NCBI GenBank assembly: GCA_031260295.1
Contig: JAIRKE010000047.1
Coordinates: 1-63,062, forward strand
Reading direction: 5' to 3'
DNA from: Azonexus sp.
GTDB lineage: Bacteria; Pseudomonadota; Gammaproteobacteria; Burkholderiales; Rhodocyclaceae
DNA length: 63,062 bases
Both the position numbers and the translations under genes were made by a program. The notes under the pieces are model-generated. The model was not told the DNA's origin and did no database searches. It was given only the letters and a program-made list of their open reading frames with translations. Position 1 is the stretch's first letter. The number at the start of each line of letters is the position of its first letter. Positions 17,352 to 27,461 of the stretch are shown in pieces.

Positions 17352-18575
17352 TCAAACGCCGAGCAGCAGGCGGGACGGATCTTCCATCGCTTCCTTCATC
17401 GTCACCAAGCCGAGCACGGCTTCGCGGCCGTCGATGATGCGGTGGTCGTAGGACATCGCCAGATAGTTCATCGGGCGGACGACGACTTGGCCGTTCTCGA
17501 CCACGGCACGGTCCTTGGTGGCATGGATGCCGAGGATCGCCGACTGCGGCGGGTTGATGATCGGCGTGGACATCATCGAGCCGAAGATGCCGCCGTTGGA
17601 AATGGAGAAGGTGCCGCCGGTCAGTTCCTCGATCGACAGCTTGCCATCCTTGGCTTTGGCGCCGAATTCGGCGATCTTCTTCTCGATGTCGGCAATCGAC
17701 ATCTGGTCGGCGTTGCGCAGGATAGGCACGACCAGGCCGCGCGGCGAGCCGACGGCAATGCCGATGTCGATGTAGCCGTGATAGACGATGTCGTTACCGT
17801 CGACCGAGGCGTTCAGGACCGGGAATTTCTGCAACGCGGCACAGGCAGCCTTGACGAAGAAACCCATGAAACCGAGGCGAACGCCGTGGGTCTTCTCGAA
17901 TTTCTCGCCGTACTGCTTGCGCATGGCCATCACCGGCGCCATGTTCACCTCGTTGAAGGTGGTCAGGATGGCGTTGGTCTGTTGCGATTGCAGCAGGCGC
18001 TCGGCAATACGGGCGCGGAGCCGCGTCATCGGCACGCGCTGCTCGGTACGCTCGGCCAGGGCCACGCCGGTCGCCGGCGCGGCAATGCTGACAGCCGGCG
18101 CGGCGCCGGCCACCGGGCCGGCCTTGGGCGCGGCTGCAACGGCGTCTTCCTTGGTCACGCGGCCACCACGGCCGCTACCGGCCACGTCGGCGGCGGCGAT
18201 GCCCTTCTCGTCGAGAATCTTGCGCGCCGCCGGGCTGGCGGTACCGGCCGGAGCCGCCGCCGCAGGCGCCGGGGCCGGAGCAGCCGCCACGGCCTTCGGC
18301 GCTTCGGCGGCCGGAGCCACGGCGCCGGCGGTAGCGGCAGTGTCGATCTTGGCGATCAACTCGCCGGAAACAACGGTCTCGCCGTCGCCCTTGATGATCT
18401 CGACCAGCACGCCGGCGGCCGGCGACGGCACTTCGAGCACGACCTTGTCGGTCTCGATGTCGATCAGGATTTCGTCGCGGCCGACCGCCTCGCCGATCTG
18501 CTTTTTCCACGAAGCGAGCGTGCCTTCGGCAACGGACTCGGAAAGCTGGGGAACTTGAACTTCGATAATGCTCAT
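17352..18575 (-). CDS. sucB: 2-Oxoglutarate dehydrogenase E2, dihydrolipoamide succinyltransferase
   Basis: 407 residues. The lipoyl domain (about 1-76) carries the lipoylated Lys in [13 protein letters not shown] near residue 43. Ala/Pro-rich linkers (about 80-115, 140-175) flank the E1/E3-binding domain with [12 protein letters not shown] and [11 protein letters not shown]. The catalytic domain (about 180-407) includes [12 protein letters not shown] with the active His and Asp. E2 transfers the succinyl group to CoA and forms the core of the complex. It starts 20 bases after the sucA stop with GGAG upstream. Confidence 0.96.
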   Translation of the reverse strand: MSIIEVQVPQLSESVAEGTLASWKKQIGEAVGRDEILIDIETDKVVLEVPSPAAGVLVEIIKGDGETVVSGELIAKIDTAATAGAVAPAAEAPKAVAAAPAPAPAAAAPAGTASPAARKILDEKGIAAADVAGSGRGGRVTKEDAVAAAPKAGPVAGAAPAVSIAAPATGVALAERTEQRVPMTRLRARIAERLLQSQQTNAILTTFNEVNMAPVMAMRKQYGEKFEKTHGVRLGFMGFFVKAACAALQKFPVLNASVDGNDIVYHGYIDIGIAVGSPRGLVVPILRNADQMSIADIEKKIAEFGAKAKDGKLSIEELTGGTFSISNGGIFGSMMSTPIINPPQSAILGIHATKDRAVVENGQVVVRPMNYLAMSYDHRIIDGREAVLGLVTMKEAMEDPSRLLLGV

Positions 18576-18594
18576 GATGACTCCACTCTGCGGT

Positions 18595-21435
18595 TCAGTA
18601 CTCGATCTTGCCCAGCGCGGACTCGATCAGTGCCTTTTGTTGCTCGTTATGCTTGGCCAGGTAGCCGACAGCCGGCGACGAGGAAGCCGGACGGGAAACC
18701 AGCAGCAATTTTTGCTTGCTGCCCATTCCACTGACCAGATGATGGCGCGAGGCAAACCAGTACCAGGCGCCCTGGTTGCGCGGTTCCTCCTGGGCCCAGA
18801 CGATTTCCGTGGCCTTCGGGTACTTGGCCAGTTCGGCTTGCAGCGAATCCTTCGGGAAGGGATATAGCTGCTCCAGGCGGACGATCGCGATATCGGTGAT
18901 CTTCTTCTCGCGGCGGGCGGCCAGCAAGTCGTAATAGACCTTGCCGCTGCACAGGATGACGCGCTTGACCTTCTTCGGATCGATCTCGTCGACTTCGCCA
19001 ATGACGCGCTGGAACTCGCCGTTGGCCAGTTCTTCCAGCGGCGAAGCGGCATCCTTGTGGCGCAGCAGCGACTTCGGCGACATCACGACCAAGGGCTTCC
19101 TCTGCATGCGCACGGCCTGGCGGCGCAGCATGTGGAAGACTTGGGCGGCGGTGGTCGGCACGCAGACCTCCATGTTCATCTCGGCACAGGATTGCATGAA
19201 GCGCTCAAGGCGGGCCGAGGAGTGCTCCGGGCCCTGGCCTTCGTAGCCGTGCGGCAGCAGCATGACCAAGCCGCAGGCGCGGCCCCACTTGGCCTCGCCG
19301 GAGGCGATGAACTGGTCGATGACGACCTGGGCGCCGTTGGCGAAATCGCCGAACTGGCCTTCCCAGATCACCAGCTCGTACGGATTGGCCGAGGCATAAC
19401 CGTAGTCGAAGGCGAGCACGGCTTCTTCGGACAGCACCGAGTCGAAGCACTGGAAACCAGCCTGCTTGTCCTGCAGGTTCTTCAACGGATAGTAAGTACC
19501 CTCGGACCAGTTGCTGCGGTTCTGGTCATGGAAGGCGGCATGGCGGTGGAAGAAGGTGCCGCGGCCGACGTCCTCGCCGGAAATGCGCACGCCGTAGCCG
19601 GAAACCAGCAGCGAGGCGTAGGCCAGGTTCTCGGCCATGCCCCAGTCGACCGGCAGCTTGCCCTCGCCCATCGCGGCGCGATCCTCGACGATTTTCTTGA
19701 CCCGCGAATGCAGCGTGAAGCCTTCGGGAATGTCGGTCAGACGTCCTGCCAGACGTTGCAGTTCGGCCATCGGCACCGTGGTGTCGCAGGTTTCGATGTA
19801 GTGCTTGGTCAGGAACGGCGTCCAGTCGATGATCATCGGGTGCTTGTAGCCGGCCAGCACCGGGTTGTACAGCAGCTCGCCCTGATCCAGGTGCTCGCGG
19901 TATTCATTGATCATCTGATCGGGACCGTCGGCCGCCAGCGTGCCTTCGGCGACCAGCTTGTCGCCGTACAGCTTGCGGGTGCCCGGGTGTTTGGCGATGA
20001 TCTTGTACATCAGCGGCTGCGTGACCATCGGCTCGTCCTGCTCGTTATGGCCGAGCTTGCGGAAGCAGATGATGTCGACCACGACGCACTTCTGGAAGGT
20101 CTGGCGATATTCGACGGCCAGTTGGGTGGCCAGCGCCACCGCCTCGGGATCATCGCCATTGACGTGGAAAATCGGCGCATCGATCATCTTGAAGATGTCG
20201 GTGCAATAGTGGCCGGAACGGTAGTCGCGCGGATCGCTGGTGGTGAAACCGACCTGGTTGTTGACCACGAAATGCAGGGTGCCGCCGACGCCGTAGCCGC
20301 GCGTCTGGGCAAAGTTGAGCATTTCCTGGTTTACGCCCTGGCCGGCCACGGCGGCATCGCCATGGATCAGGATCGGCATGACCTTGTTCTTGCTGCCCTC
20401 GCCGCGGCGAACCTGGCGGGCATAGACGGAACCTTCGACCACCGGATTGACGATTTCCAGGTGTGACGGGTTGAAAGCTAGCGTCAGGTGGCAAGCGCCG
20501 CTCGGGGTATTGACGTCGGACGTGAAGCCCATGTGGTATTTGACGTCGCCGGCCGACAGATCGCTCTTCTTCTTGCCTTCGAATTCGGCGAACAACATCG
20601 AGGGCGCCTTGCCCAGCGTGTTGACCAACACGTTCAGGCGGCCGCGATGGGCCATGCCGACGACCACTTCGTCGATACCCAAGGCGGCACCGCTACGGAG
20701 CGCCTCGTCCATCGCCACGATCAGCGACTCGCCGCCTTCCAGTGAAAAGCGCTTCTGGCCGACGTACTTGGTATGCAGGTAGCGCTCCAGCGTCTCGGCG
20801 GCGGTCAGGCGTTCGAGAATGCGTTTCTTTTGTTCCTGATTGAAGGACGGACGGGAACGGATGCTTTCGAGGCGCTCCTGCAACCAGCGCTTCTCGTTGT
20901 AGTCCGTCATGTACATGTACTCGACACCGATGGTGCCGCAGTAAGTCTGCTTCAACGTTTCGAGGATATCGTTGAGCTGGGCTTCGGCCGGCAGACCCTT
21001 TAGCGAACCGACGCTGAAGGTCTGATTCATGTCGGCATCGGTAAAGCCGTAGAAGGACGGCTCCAGTTCGTCGATCTTCGGCCTTGGCAAGCGCTTCAGC
21101 GGATCGAGATCGGCCCAACGCGTGCCGAGCGAACGGTAGGCGGTGACCAGTTGACCAACCGCCGATTGCTTCTTGTGCTCGCTACTGGCCGAACTGGGCG
21201 CCGCCGGGCGGAAACCGCCGTCCTTGGCCAGCTCAGCGAATGCCGCAATGACAGGGGCATGAGCTACGTCACGGGCGACAAAGCCCGGCATCTGGGCCAG
21301 GCGATCGAAATAGTCCCGCCATTCGGGTGTTACGGCAGTCGGGTCGTTGAGATACAGCTCGTAGAGTTCCTCGACGAACGGTGCATTGCCGCCAAAGTAC
21401 AGGGTACTGTCGAACAGTTGTTTTATCGTGGTCAT
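18595..21435 (-). CDS. sucA: 2-Oxoglutarate dehydrogenase E1 (ThDP-dependent)
   Basis: 946 residues, the usual SucA length. N-terminal [20 protein letters not shown] is the E2-docking segment. ThDP/catalytic-core motifs include [29 protein letters not shown] and [20 protein letters not shown]1 decarboxylates 2-oxoglutarate and passes succinyl to the lipoyl arm. A GGGGAGG ribosome site lies directly upstream. gltA has its own terminator upstream of this gene, so sucA probably has its own promoter in the 99-base gap; a TTGTCTTTCTCAAAC word there (21455-21469) resembles the palindrome at the gntR-mdh promoter. Confidence 0.97.
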   Translation of the reverse strand: MTTIKQLFDSTLYFGGNAPFVEELYELYLNDPTAVTPEWRDYFDRLAQMPGFVARDVAHAPVIAAFAELAKDGGFRPAAPSSASSEHKKQSAVGQLVTAYRSLGTRWADLDPLKRLPRPKIDELEPSFYGFTDADMNQTFSVGSLKGLPAEAQLNDILETLKQTYCGTIGVEYMYMTDYNEKRWLQERLESIRSRPSFNQEQKKRILERLTAAETLERYLHTKYVGQKRFSLEGGESLIVAMDEALRSGAALGIDEVVVGMAHRGRLNVLVNTLGKAPSMLFAEFEGKKKSDLSAGDVKYHMGFTSDVNTPSGACHLTLAFNPSHLEIVNPVVEGSVYARQVRRGEGSKNKVMPILIHGDAAVAGQGVNQEMLNFAQTRGYGVGGTLHFVVNNQVGFTTSDPRDYRSGHYCTDIFKMIDAPIFHVNGDDPEAVALATQLAVEYRQTFQKCVVVDIICFRKLGHNEQDEPMVTQPLMYKIIAKHPGTRKLYGDKLVAEGTLAADGPDQMINEYREHLDQGELLYNPVLAGYKHPMIIDWTPFLTKHYIETCDTTVPMAELQRLAGRLTDIPEGFTLHSRVKKIVEDRAAMGEGKLPVDWGMAENLAYASLLVSGYGVRISGEDVGRGTFFHRHAAFHDQNRSNWSEGTYYPLKNLQDKQAGFQCFDSVLSEEAVLAFDYGYASANPYELVIWEGQFGDFANGAQVVIDQFIASGEAKWGRACGLVMLLPHGYEGQGPEHSSARLERFMQSCAEMNMEVCVPTTAAQVFHMLRRQAVRMQRKPLVVMSPKSLLRHKDAASPLEELANGEFQRVIGEVDEIDPKKVKRVILCSGKVYYDLLAARREKKITDIAIVRLEQLYPFPKDSLQAELAKYPKATEIVWAQEEPRNQGAWYWFASRHHLVSGMGSKQKLLLVSRPASSSPAVGYLAKHNEQQKALIESALGKIEY

Positions 21436-21496
21436 TGGCCTCCCCTTCAGGGTATTGTCTTTCTCAAACGGTGCGCGGCAGGATGTGGTCCCATTG

Positions 21497-21525
21497 GAAA
21501 AATGGGCGGCCAGTGGCCGCCCTGA
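21497..21525 (-). terminator. Rho-independent terminator of gltA
   Basis: GGGCGGCC (21505-21512) pairs with GGCCGCCC (21516-21523). Read on the minus strand, the hairpin is followed by ATTTTTCC. It lies ten bases past the gltA stop. Confidence 0.8.
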
Positions 21526-21534
21526 TTTCGCTCG

Positions 21535-22833
21535 TTAACCGCGCTGAGCAAGTGGTGCAACATCGCGTCTGGCGGCGCCGATATACAGTTGGCGCGGACG
21601 GCCGATCTTGTATTCAGGATCGGCGATCATTTCTTCCCACTGCGCCATCCAGCCAACCGTGCGAGCCAGCGCGAAGATGCAGGTGAACATTTCTGTCGGA
21701 ATGCCGATGGCCTTCTGCACGATGCCGGAATAGAAGTCGACGTTCGGGTACAGCTTCTTCTCGACGAAATATTCGTCTTCCAGGGCGATCCTTTCCAGTT
21801 CCTTGGCCAGCTTGAACAGGCGGTCGTTCTCCAGGCCCAGTTCGCTGAGGACATCATCGCAAACCTTGCGCATCAGCTTGGCGCGCGGATCGAAGTTCTT
21901 GTAGACGCGGTGGCCGAAGCCCATCAGCTTGAAGGAGTCATTCTTGTCCTTGGCGCGCTTGATGTATTCGCCGACGCGTGAGACGTCGCCGATCTCTTCC
22001 AGCATATGCAGACAGGCTTCGTTGGCGCCGCCGTGCGCCGGCCCCCACAGACAGGCGATGCCGGCGGCGATGCAGGCGAACGGATTGGCGCCCGACGAGC
22101 CGGCCAGGCGAACGGTCGAGGTCGAGGCATTCTGCTCGTGGTCGGCATGCAGCGTGAAGATGGTATCCAGCGCATGCACCAGGATCGGGTTCGGCACGTA
22201 CTTCTCGCACGGATTGCCGAACATCATGCGCATGAAGTTGGCGGTGTAGTCCAGATCGTTGTCCGGGTACATGAACGGCAAACCGGTGTTGTACTTGTAG
22301 GCCATGGCGACGATGGTCGGCAGCTTGGCCACCAGCCGGATGAAGCTGCTGCTGCGGTGTTCGGCGTCGGAGAAGTTGGCGGCATCGTGATAGAAGGCCG
22401 ACAGGGCGCCAACGACGCCGACCATGACGGCCATCGGGTGGGCATCGCGGCGAAAGCCCGAGTAGAACTTGGCCAGTTGCTCATGCACCAGCGTGTGCTT
22501 CTTGATCGTGTTTTCGAACCCGCTTTTCTGCTGGGCGTTTGGCAGTTCGCCGTTCTTCAGCAGATAGGCGACTTCCAGAAAGTTGCACCGCTCGGCCAGT
22601 TGCTCGATCGGATAGCCGCGGTACAGCAGCTCGCCCTTGTCGCCATCGATGAAGGTAATCGTGGACTTGCAGCAGGCGGTCGACAGAAAACCCGAATCAT
22701 AGGTAAATAGACCGGTCTTGCCCCCGAGCGTACGAATATCGACGCAGTCGTTACCATGCGTCGGAGACATGATCGGAAATTCGACGGGGGCCTGTCCGTC
22801 GATACTCAGGGTTGCCTTGCGTTCGGTCGTCAT
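21535..22833 (-). CDS. gltA: Citrate synthase, type II
   Basis: 432 residues, as in gram-negative hexameric citrate synthases. The catalytic set is present: His in [16 protein letters not shown], His in [17 protein letters not shown] and the Asp in [14 protein letters not shown]. The N-terminal beta-domain ([20 protein letters not shown]) is the NADH-sensitive type. It condenses oxaloacetate and acetyl-CoA at the entry of the TCA cycle. AAGGGA precedes the start. It lies downstream of the sdh genes and is followed by a terminator before sucA. Confidence 0.97.
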   Translation of the reverse strand: MTTERKATLSIDGQAPVEFPIMSPTHGNDCVDIRTLGGKTGLFTYDSGFLSTACCKSTITFIDGDKGELLYRGYPIEQLAERCNFLEVAYLLKNGELPNAQQKSGFENTIKKHTLVHEQLAKFYSGFRRDAHPMAVMVGVVGALSAFYHDAANFSDAEHRSSSFIRLVAKLPTIVAMAYKYNTGLPFMYPDNDLDYTANFMRMMFGNPCEKYVPNPILVHALDTIFTLHADHEQNASTSTVRLAGSSGANPFACIAAGIACLWGPAHGGANEACLHMLEEIGDVSRVGEYIKRAKDKNDSFKLMGFGHRVYKNFDPRAKLMRKVCDDVLSELGLENDRLFKLAKELERIALEDEYFVEKKLYPNVDFYSGIVQKAIGIPTEMFTCIFALARTVGWMAQWEEMIADPEYKIGRPRQLYIGAARRDVAPLAQRG

Positions 22834-22914
22834 CGATTGTTCCCTTTTCAGGTGTTGGTAGTCACTGCACTGTCAAATTCCGGTCGACGACGAATGATAC
22901 GCCACCAACCTTAC

Positions 22915-23157
22915 TCAACTCTTACGAAGCAACGCCACGATGGGCGCGTAGCGAGGATCGTCGGTCTCCGCCTGACCATTGATCAGGCTCCACAGATCGT
23001 GATCCTCCATGTCGGCCAGTTCCGCGAATGCCTGCTGCTGCTCGTCGTTCAGTTGGGCGAAGCCGTTGTCGAGAAAACGCGTCAGCGTGATATCGAGTTC
23101 CAGCAGCGCCCGCCTGATGCAACGCCAGCGCAGGCGTTCGTAATCAGCCCGTTCCAT
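22915..23157 (-). CDS. sdhE: FAD assembly factor SdhE
   Basis: 80 residues from ATG 23157, which overlaps the last base of the sdhB stop (TGATG). An earlier frame start at 23259 lies inside sdhB and is rejected. The YERLRWRCIRRALLELDITLTRF segment carries the SdhE/YgfY signature in which the usual RGxxE becomes RRALLELD; the Glu is kept, the Gly is not. SdhE promotes covalent flavinylation of SdhA. The translational coupling with sdhB and the position in the sdh operon support the call. Confidence 0.9.
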   Translation of the reverse strand: MERADYERLRWRCIRRALLELDITLTRFLDNGFAQLNDEQQQAFAELADMEDHDLWSLINGQAETDDPRYAPIVALLRKS

Positions 23158-23867
23158 CAAACCGCGCGACTCACCATCATGTCCTTGATCTTGCCGATGG
23201 CCTTGGTCGGGTTCAGACCCTTCGGACAGACATCGACGCAGTTCATGATGGTGTGGCAACGGAACAGACGGTAAGGATCCTCAAGATTGTCGAGGCGCTC
23301 GTTGGTCGCCTGGTCGCGCGTATCGGCAATAAAGCGGTAGGCGGCCAGCAGGCCGGCCGGCCCGACAAATTTGTCCGGGTTCCACCAGAACGACGGGCAG
23401 GAGGTCGAGCAGCAGGCACACAGGATGCACTCATAAAGACCGTTCAACTCTTCGCGGTCTTCCGGCGACTGCAAGCGCTCGCGCTCCGGCGGCGGATCGT
23501 TGTTGATCAGGTAGGGTTTGATCGAGTGGTACTGCTTGAAGAACTGGGTCATGTCGACGATCAGGTCGCGGATGACCGGCAGGCCGGGCAGCGGACGCAG
23601 CACGATCGGCTGTTTCAGATCGTCAATATCCTGCAGACAGGCCAGACCGTTCTTGCCGTTGATGTTCATGGCGTCGGAACCGCAGACGCCTTCGCGGCAG
23701 GAACGGCGGTAGGACAGGGTGTCGTCCTTGGCCTTCAGCTTGGTTAACGCATCGAGCAGCTTGCGGTCGGTCGGCTCAAGCTCGACCGAGATGGCCTGCA
23801 TATAAGGCGCGTCGTCCTTGTCCGGGTCGTAGCGGTAGATGCTGAATTGAACCGTACGTTTGCTCAT
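23157..23867 (-). CDS. sdhB: Succinate dehydrogenase iron-sulfur subunit
   Basis: 236 residues. Three Fe-S clusters are visible: the [2Fe-2S] Cys in SCREGVCGSDAM and CLQD (near 55-75), the [4Fe-4S] Cys in CILCACCSTSCPSF (near 145-155), and the third set in CHTIMNCVDVCPKGLNP (near 200-215). The subunit moves electrons from SdhA FAD to the quinone site. GGAG sits before the ATG. It follows sdhA by 12 bases. Confidence 0.97.
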   Translation of the reverse strand: MSKRTVQFSIYRYDPDKDDAPYMQAISVELEPTDRKLLDALTKLKAKDDTLSYRRSCREGVCGSDAMNINGKNGLACLQDIDDLKQPIVLRPLPGLPVIRDLIVDMTQFFKQYHSIKPYLINNDPPPERERLQSPEDREELNGLYECILCACCSTSCPSFWWNPDKFVGPAGLLAAYRFIADTRDQATNERLDNLEDPYRLFRCHTIMNCVDVCPKGLNPTKAIGKIKDMMVSRAV

Positions 23868-23879
23868 ATTGTTCTCCGA

Positions 23880-25664
23880 TTAGTACGAACGCGTCTTCAG
23901 CGCGATGGGCTCAACGGTCAGCGGCTGCATGGTGACCGGCTTGTAGGTGATTGTGTTGTCGACCGGATTGAACAGCGTGTGCTTCAGCCATTCGGCATCA
24001 TTGCGGCCGTTCGGGAATTCCGGCGTATCCGGCGCATCGTCGCGGACGTGGGCACCGCGCGATTCCTTGCGGGCCTCGGCGGAGATCATGGTGGCCTTGG
24101 CAACCTCGATCAGGTTTTCCATCTCCAGCGCCTCGGTCCGGGCCGTATTCCAGGCCATCGACTTGTCCTTAATTTCGAGTTGGCGAGCGGCCTTCTCCAC
24201 CTCCAGGATCTTGTCCACGCCCTCCTTCAGCAGATCGCCGAAACGGAATACGCCGGCGTGGTTCTGCATGGTGCGCTGCATGGCCAGACGGGTTTCGTGC
24301 ACGTTGGCGCCGCCCTTACGGTTATCGAGCGCGGCGATACGGGCCAGCGACTTCTCGGCGGCATCCTGCGGCAGTTCGCGGTGCGCCTTGCCAGCCTTGA
24401 GGTCTTCGACAGCCGAATCGCCGGCCGACTTGCCGAACACCAGCAGGTCGAGCAGCGAGTTGGTGCCAAGGCGGTTGGCGCCGTGTACCGAGGCACACGC
24501 ACATTCGCCAGCGGCATAGAAGCCTGGGACGATGCTGTTGGGATTGCCGTTTTGCGGCACGACCACGCGGCCCGAGTAATGCGTCGGGATGCCACCCATC
24601 TGGTAGTGGCAGGTCGGCACGACCGGCAGCGGCTCCTTGATGCAATCGACACCGGCGAACTGCAGACCAATCTCGCGGATGCCCGGCAAACGCTTCATGA
24701 TGGTGTTCGGGTCGAGGTGAGTGATGTCGAGCAGAACATAGTCCTTGTTGACGCCACAGCCGCGACCTTCGTTGATTTCGGTGGTCATGGCGCGGGAAAC
24801 CACGTCACGCGACGCCAAGTCCTTGGCGTTCGGCGCGTAGCGCTCCATGAAGCGCTCCTTGCTGCTGTTGCGCAGGATGCCGCCTTCGCCGCGCACACCT
24901 TCGGTGATCAGCACGCCGGCACCGGCCACGCCGGTCGGGTGGAATTGCCAGAACTCCATGTCTTCCAGCGGGATGCCAGCACGTGCCGCCATGCCCAGGC
25001 CGTCACCGGTGTTGATGAAGGCGTTGGTGGACGAGTAGAAGATGCGGCCAGCACCGCCGGTCGCGAAGATGGTGGCACGGGTGTGGAAAATTACGACCTG
25101 GCCGGTCTCCATCTCCATCGCGGTGACACCCAGCACATGGCCTTCACTGTCGCGGATCAGATCCAGCGCCATCCATTCGACGAAGAACTGGGTGTTGGCC
25201 TTGACGTTGCGCTGGTACATCGCGTGCAGCATGGCGTGGCCGGTCCGGTCGGCGGCGGCGCAGGAACGGCGAACCGGCTTCTCGCCGAAATTGGACATGT
25301 GGCCGCCAAACGGACGCTGGTAAATCTTGCCGTTATCGGTACGGTCGAAGGGCATGCCGTAGTGCTCGAGCTCGACGACGCACTCATTGGCCTTGCGCAC
25401 CATGAATTCGATCGCGTCCTGGTCGCCGAGCCAGTCGGAACCTTTGACGGTATCGTACATGTGCCAGTGCCAGTGATCCTCCTCGGAATTGCCGAGCGAG
25501 GCAGCGACGCCACCCTGGGCGGCGACGGTATGGGAACGGGTCGGGAAGACCTTGGACAGCACGGCCGTTTTCAGGCCGGCTTCGGACAATTGGATCGCGG
25601 AGCGCAGGCCGGCACCACCAGCGCCGACGATGACCGCGTCAAATTTCAGAACAGGAATACTCAC
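23880..25664 (-). CDS. sdhA: Succinate dehydrogenase flavoprotein subunit
   Basis: 594 residues from a GTG start at 25664. GGAGG lies 8 bases before this GTG, and the protein then begins MSIPVLKFDAVIVGAGGAG; the in-frame ATG at 25697 overlaps the ribosome site and is unlikely. Other marks are the flavinylated His in SHTVAAQGGVAASLGN, the substrate-site HPTGVAGAGVLITEG, RGEGGILRN, and the C-terminal ESRGAHVRDD. It oxidises succinate to fumarate at the inner face of the membrane. The start is two bases after the sdhD stop. Confidence 0.96.
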   Translation of the reverse strand: MSIPVLKFDAVIVGAGGAGLRSAIQLSEAGLKTAVLSKVFPTRSHTVAAQGGVAASLGNSEEDHWHWHMYDTVKGSDWLGDQDAIEFMVRKANECVVELEHYGMPFDRTDNGKIYQRPFGGHMSNFGEKPVRRSCAAADRTGHAMLHAMYQRNVKANTQFFVEWMALDLIRDSEGHVLGVTAMEMETGQVVIFHTRATIFATGGAGRIFYSSTNAFINTGDGLGMAARAGIPLEDMEFWQFHPTGVAGAGVLITEGVRGEGGILRNSSKERFMERYAPNAKDLASRDVVSRAMTTEINEGRGCGVNKDYVLLDITHLDPNTIMKRLPGIREIGLQFAGVDCIKEPLPVVPTCHYQMGGIPTHYSGRVVVPQNGNPNSIVPGFYAAGECACASVHGANRLGTNSLLDLLVFGKSAGDSAVEDLKAGKAHRELPQDAAEKSLARIAALDNRKGGANVHETRLAMQRTMQNHAGVFRFGDLLKEGVDKILEVEKAARQLEIKDKSMAWNTARTEALEMENLIEVAKATMISAEARKESRGAHVRDDAPDTPEFPNGRNDAEWLKHTLFNPVDNTITYKPVTMQPLTVEPIALKTRSY

Positions 25665-25666
25665 GC

Positions 25667-26014
25667 TTACAGCCTCCAGAGAATCGTAGCAGCCCATGCG
25701 GTGTAGCCCACCAGCACGGTAACGGTCAGCACGTGCAAGGTCAGGCGCAGGCCCGTCGACTTGACGTAGTCCATCCAGATGTCACGCACGCCGATCCAGG
25801 CGTGGCAGAAGAGGCTGACAAAGAACAGGAAGGTCAGGAACTGGACGACGCCATTGGCGAACACGCCTTGCCAGGCTTCGAAGGTGGACGGCCGGACAGC
25901 GCACAGCACGATGGCGATCAGTACCGCATAGACCGCCATGATGACGGCTGTGGCGCGCTGGATGATCCAGTCCTTGAGGCCGTAATGGGCCCCGACAACA
26001 TTACGGTTGATCAC
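25667..26014 (-). CDS. sdhD: Succinate dehydrogenase membrane anchor subunit D
   Basis: 115 residues from GTG 26014, which overlaps the sdhC stop (GTGA) and follows a G-rich ribosome site. Three membrane helices are visible (about 17-38, 50-72 and 85-108). The haem/quinone region includes FCHAWIGVRDIWMDYVKSTG, the SdhD signature with His as likely haem ligand. The longer open frame upstream lies in sdhC and is not used. It anchors SdhAB and forms the quinone site with SdhC. Confidence 0.93.
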   Translation of the reverse strand: MINRNVVGAHYGLKDWIIQRATAVIMAVYAVLIAIVLCAVRPSTFEAWQGVFANGVVQFLTFLFFVSLFCHAWIGVRDIWMDYVKSTGLRLTLHVLTVTVLVGYTAWAATILWRL

Positions 26015-26397
26015 AGCAGAACCCCCCACAGGATCAGGGTCAGCAGGATGCTGACAACCAAGACAACGGCCGACGACTTGCCGGCGACCTCCTTCTCGAT
26101 GCCGATATGCAGATCGAGCAGCAGGAAACGGATGCCGGCGCAGAAGTGATGCATGAAAGCCCAGATCAAACCGGCGATCAGTACTTTGACAGGCAGCGAG
26201 GCCGCCACCGACTGGAAGGTGGCGAAGCATTCCGGCGACGCCAAGCTGGCGCCGAACAGCCAGAGCAGCAACGGGAGACAAAGAAACAAGCCGGCACCGC
26301 TGACGCGATGCAGGATGGAAACCTTGGCCGGCAACGGCAGCTTGATGGTAGTCAAGTCCAAATTTTTTGGACGCTTCTTAATGGTCATTTCTGCCAT
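26011..26397 (-). CDS. sdhC: Succinate dehydrogenase cytochrome b556 subunit C
   Basis: 128 residues. ATG 26397 is preferred because GAGGGAG is 9 bases upstream; ATG 26406 touches it. Three helices (about 35-55, 72-92 and 105-126) follow RPKNLDLTTIKLPLPAKVSI and LHRVSGAGLFL, the SdhC signature with the quinone-site Ser/Arg. HHFCAGIRFLLLD carries the candidate haem His. It is the first gene of sdhCDAB-sdhE. A perfect TATAAT (minus strand, 26454-26459) lies upstream. Confidence 0.94.
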   Translation of the reverse strand: MAEMTIKKRPKNLDLTTIKLPLPAKVSILHRVSGAGLFLCLPLLLWLFGASLASPECFATFQSVAASLPVKVLIAGLIWAFMHHFCAGIRFLLLDLHIGIEKEVAGKSSAVVLVVSILLTLILWGVLL

Positions 26398-26434
26398 GAA
26401 CGTCATCTCCCTCGCGTTAATTTGCGGCTAGCCG

Positions 26435-26459
26435 CTTGTGTAAAGAGTTTCACATTATA
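26435..26459 (-). promoter_or_regulatory. sdhC promoter -10 and possible regulator site
   Basis: On the minus strand TATAAT (26454-26459) lies 57 bases upstream of the sdhC start, without a convincing -35. Downstream of it, overlapping the likely start point, is CTTGTGTAAAGAG (26435-26447), whose first nine bases match the gntR-mdh palindrome arm CTTGTATAA at eight positions. Confidence 0.45.
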
Positions 26460-26520
26460 CATTCAATTTATCGCCACCACGGCCTCTGGCGGCCATATTC
26501 GAGGATTCGCCCCGCATCTT

Positions 26521-27276
26521 TCAGCCCAGTTCGTTACGGTAGTGATGATGGCGGGTACTGTACAAACCGAGGCGCCATTCGACCGGCTTGTTGCCATAGG
26601 TATAAGCCGTCCGCTCGACACGCAACAGCGGCTCGCCGACGGCGACGCCGAGTTGCACCGCGCTCTCCTCGTCGGCCGCCACCGCCCGCAGGCGCTCCTC
26701 AGCGCGAATCATGCGAACGCCATAATCTCCCTCGAACAAGCTGTACAGGGAACGCTCGCCGCCGCGCAGGACTTCGAGCGTCAGGCCAGCGAACGACTCG
26801 GCCACCAGGTAAATCTGGTCGAACACCACCGGTTCGCCGGCAAAACGCAACACCCGGCGAATGCTGATCAGGGCATCGCCGACCGCCAGGCCAAGCGCCT
26901 CGGCCACCTCGGCAGAAGCCGCCACCATTTCACAGGTAGAAGCGTCGCTAACGCCCTGGATGATCTTGCCGTGATCCGGCACCACGCGCAGAAAACGGTA
27001 GAAGGAACGCGGATCGTCATGGGTCGCGACAAAGGTTCCCTTACCCTGACGACGAACCAGCATATTCTCGGCCGCCATCTCGTCGATGGCCTTGCGCACC
27101 GTGCCCTGGCTAACGCTGAAGCGCGCCGCCAGCTCCCCCTCGCTGGGAATCGCATCGCCCGGCCCCCACTCCCCATCCTCCAGACTGCGGATCAAAAAAT
27201 CCTTGATCTGGCGATAAAGCGGACTGAACGTCGGCGAGTGCACGCGCGCCGTGGAACGGAAAGCCTCTTGAGTCAT
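26521..27276 (-). CDS. GntR-family (HutC subfamily) transcriptional regulator
   Basis: 251 residues. The N-terminal winged helix (about 18-85) is SPLYRQIKDFLIRSLEDGEW, then IPSEGELAARFSVSQGTVRKA and a VRRQGKGTFVA wing, the GntR signature. The C-terminal part (about 105-245) is a UTRA effector domain typical of HutC members. It lies between sdhC (same strand) and the divergent mdh, and I infer that it controls the TCA genes in response to an unidentified small acid. A palindrome, TGTCTTATACAAGACA, lies in the gntR-mdh gap and may also allow autoregulation. Confidence 0.93.
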   Translation of the reverse strand: MTQEAFRSTARVHSPTFSPLYRQIKDFLIRSLEDGEWGPGDAIPSEGELAARFSVSQGTVRKAIDEMAAENMLVRRQGKGTFVATHDDPRSFYRFLRVVPDHGKIIQGVSDASTCEMVAASAEVAEALGLAVGDALISIRRVLRFAGEPVVFDQIYLVAESFAGLTLEVLRGGERSLYSLFEGDYGVRMIRAEERLRAVAADEESAVQLGVAVGEPLLRVERTAYTYGNKPVEWRLGLYSTRHHHYRNELG

Positions 27277-27319
27277 GTTCGGGATTTCAGCACACTTCTT
27301 GGCCAGCGTCCACGAAAAG

Positions 27320-27368
27320 TTGTCTTATACAAGACAGAATTGACAGCCTTTGCCTGAACTTCTAGTAT
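27320..27368 (+). promoter_or_regulatory. mdh promoter with GntR-type operator palindrome
   Basis: The palindrome TGTCTTATACAAGACA (27321-27336) is followed by TTGACA (27340-27345), a 17-base spacer and TAGTAT (27363-27368). That is a near-consensus sigma-70 promoter pointing to mdh. The operator touches the -35 from upstream, and it sits 44 bases from the divergent gntR start. Confidence 0.75.
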
Positions 27369-27461
27369 TTCTAGTTCTCGTACCACCCGACGCAAGGCGC
27401 AGTTCTCGTCGGCAACCGAGCCAAACAATCTCTATCACGCTGTTTCATTCAGGAGCGACAT

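Noticed and set aside
23847..25706. 619-residue open frame antisense to sdhA
   Set aside because: High GC at third positions keeps the antisense frame open; it has no ribosome site, no recognisable domain and covers a certain gene.
25667..26281. Long sdhD start at 26281
   Set aside because: The extra N-terminal part lies within sdhC and is Arg/Gly-rich noise; GTG 26014 has coupling and a ribosome site.
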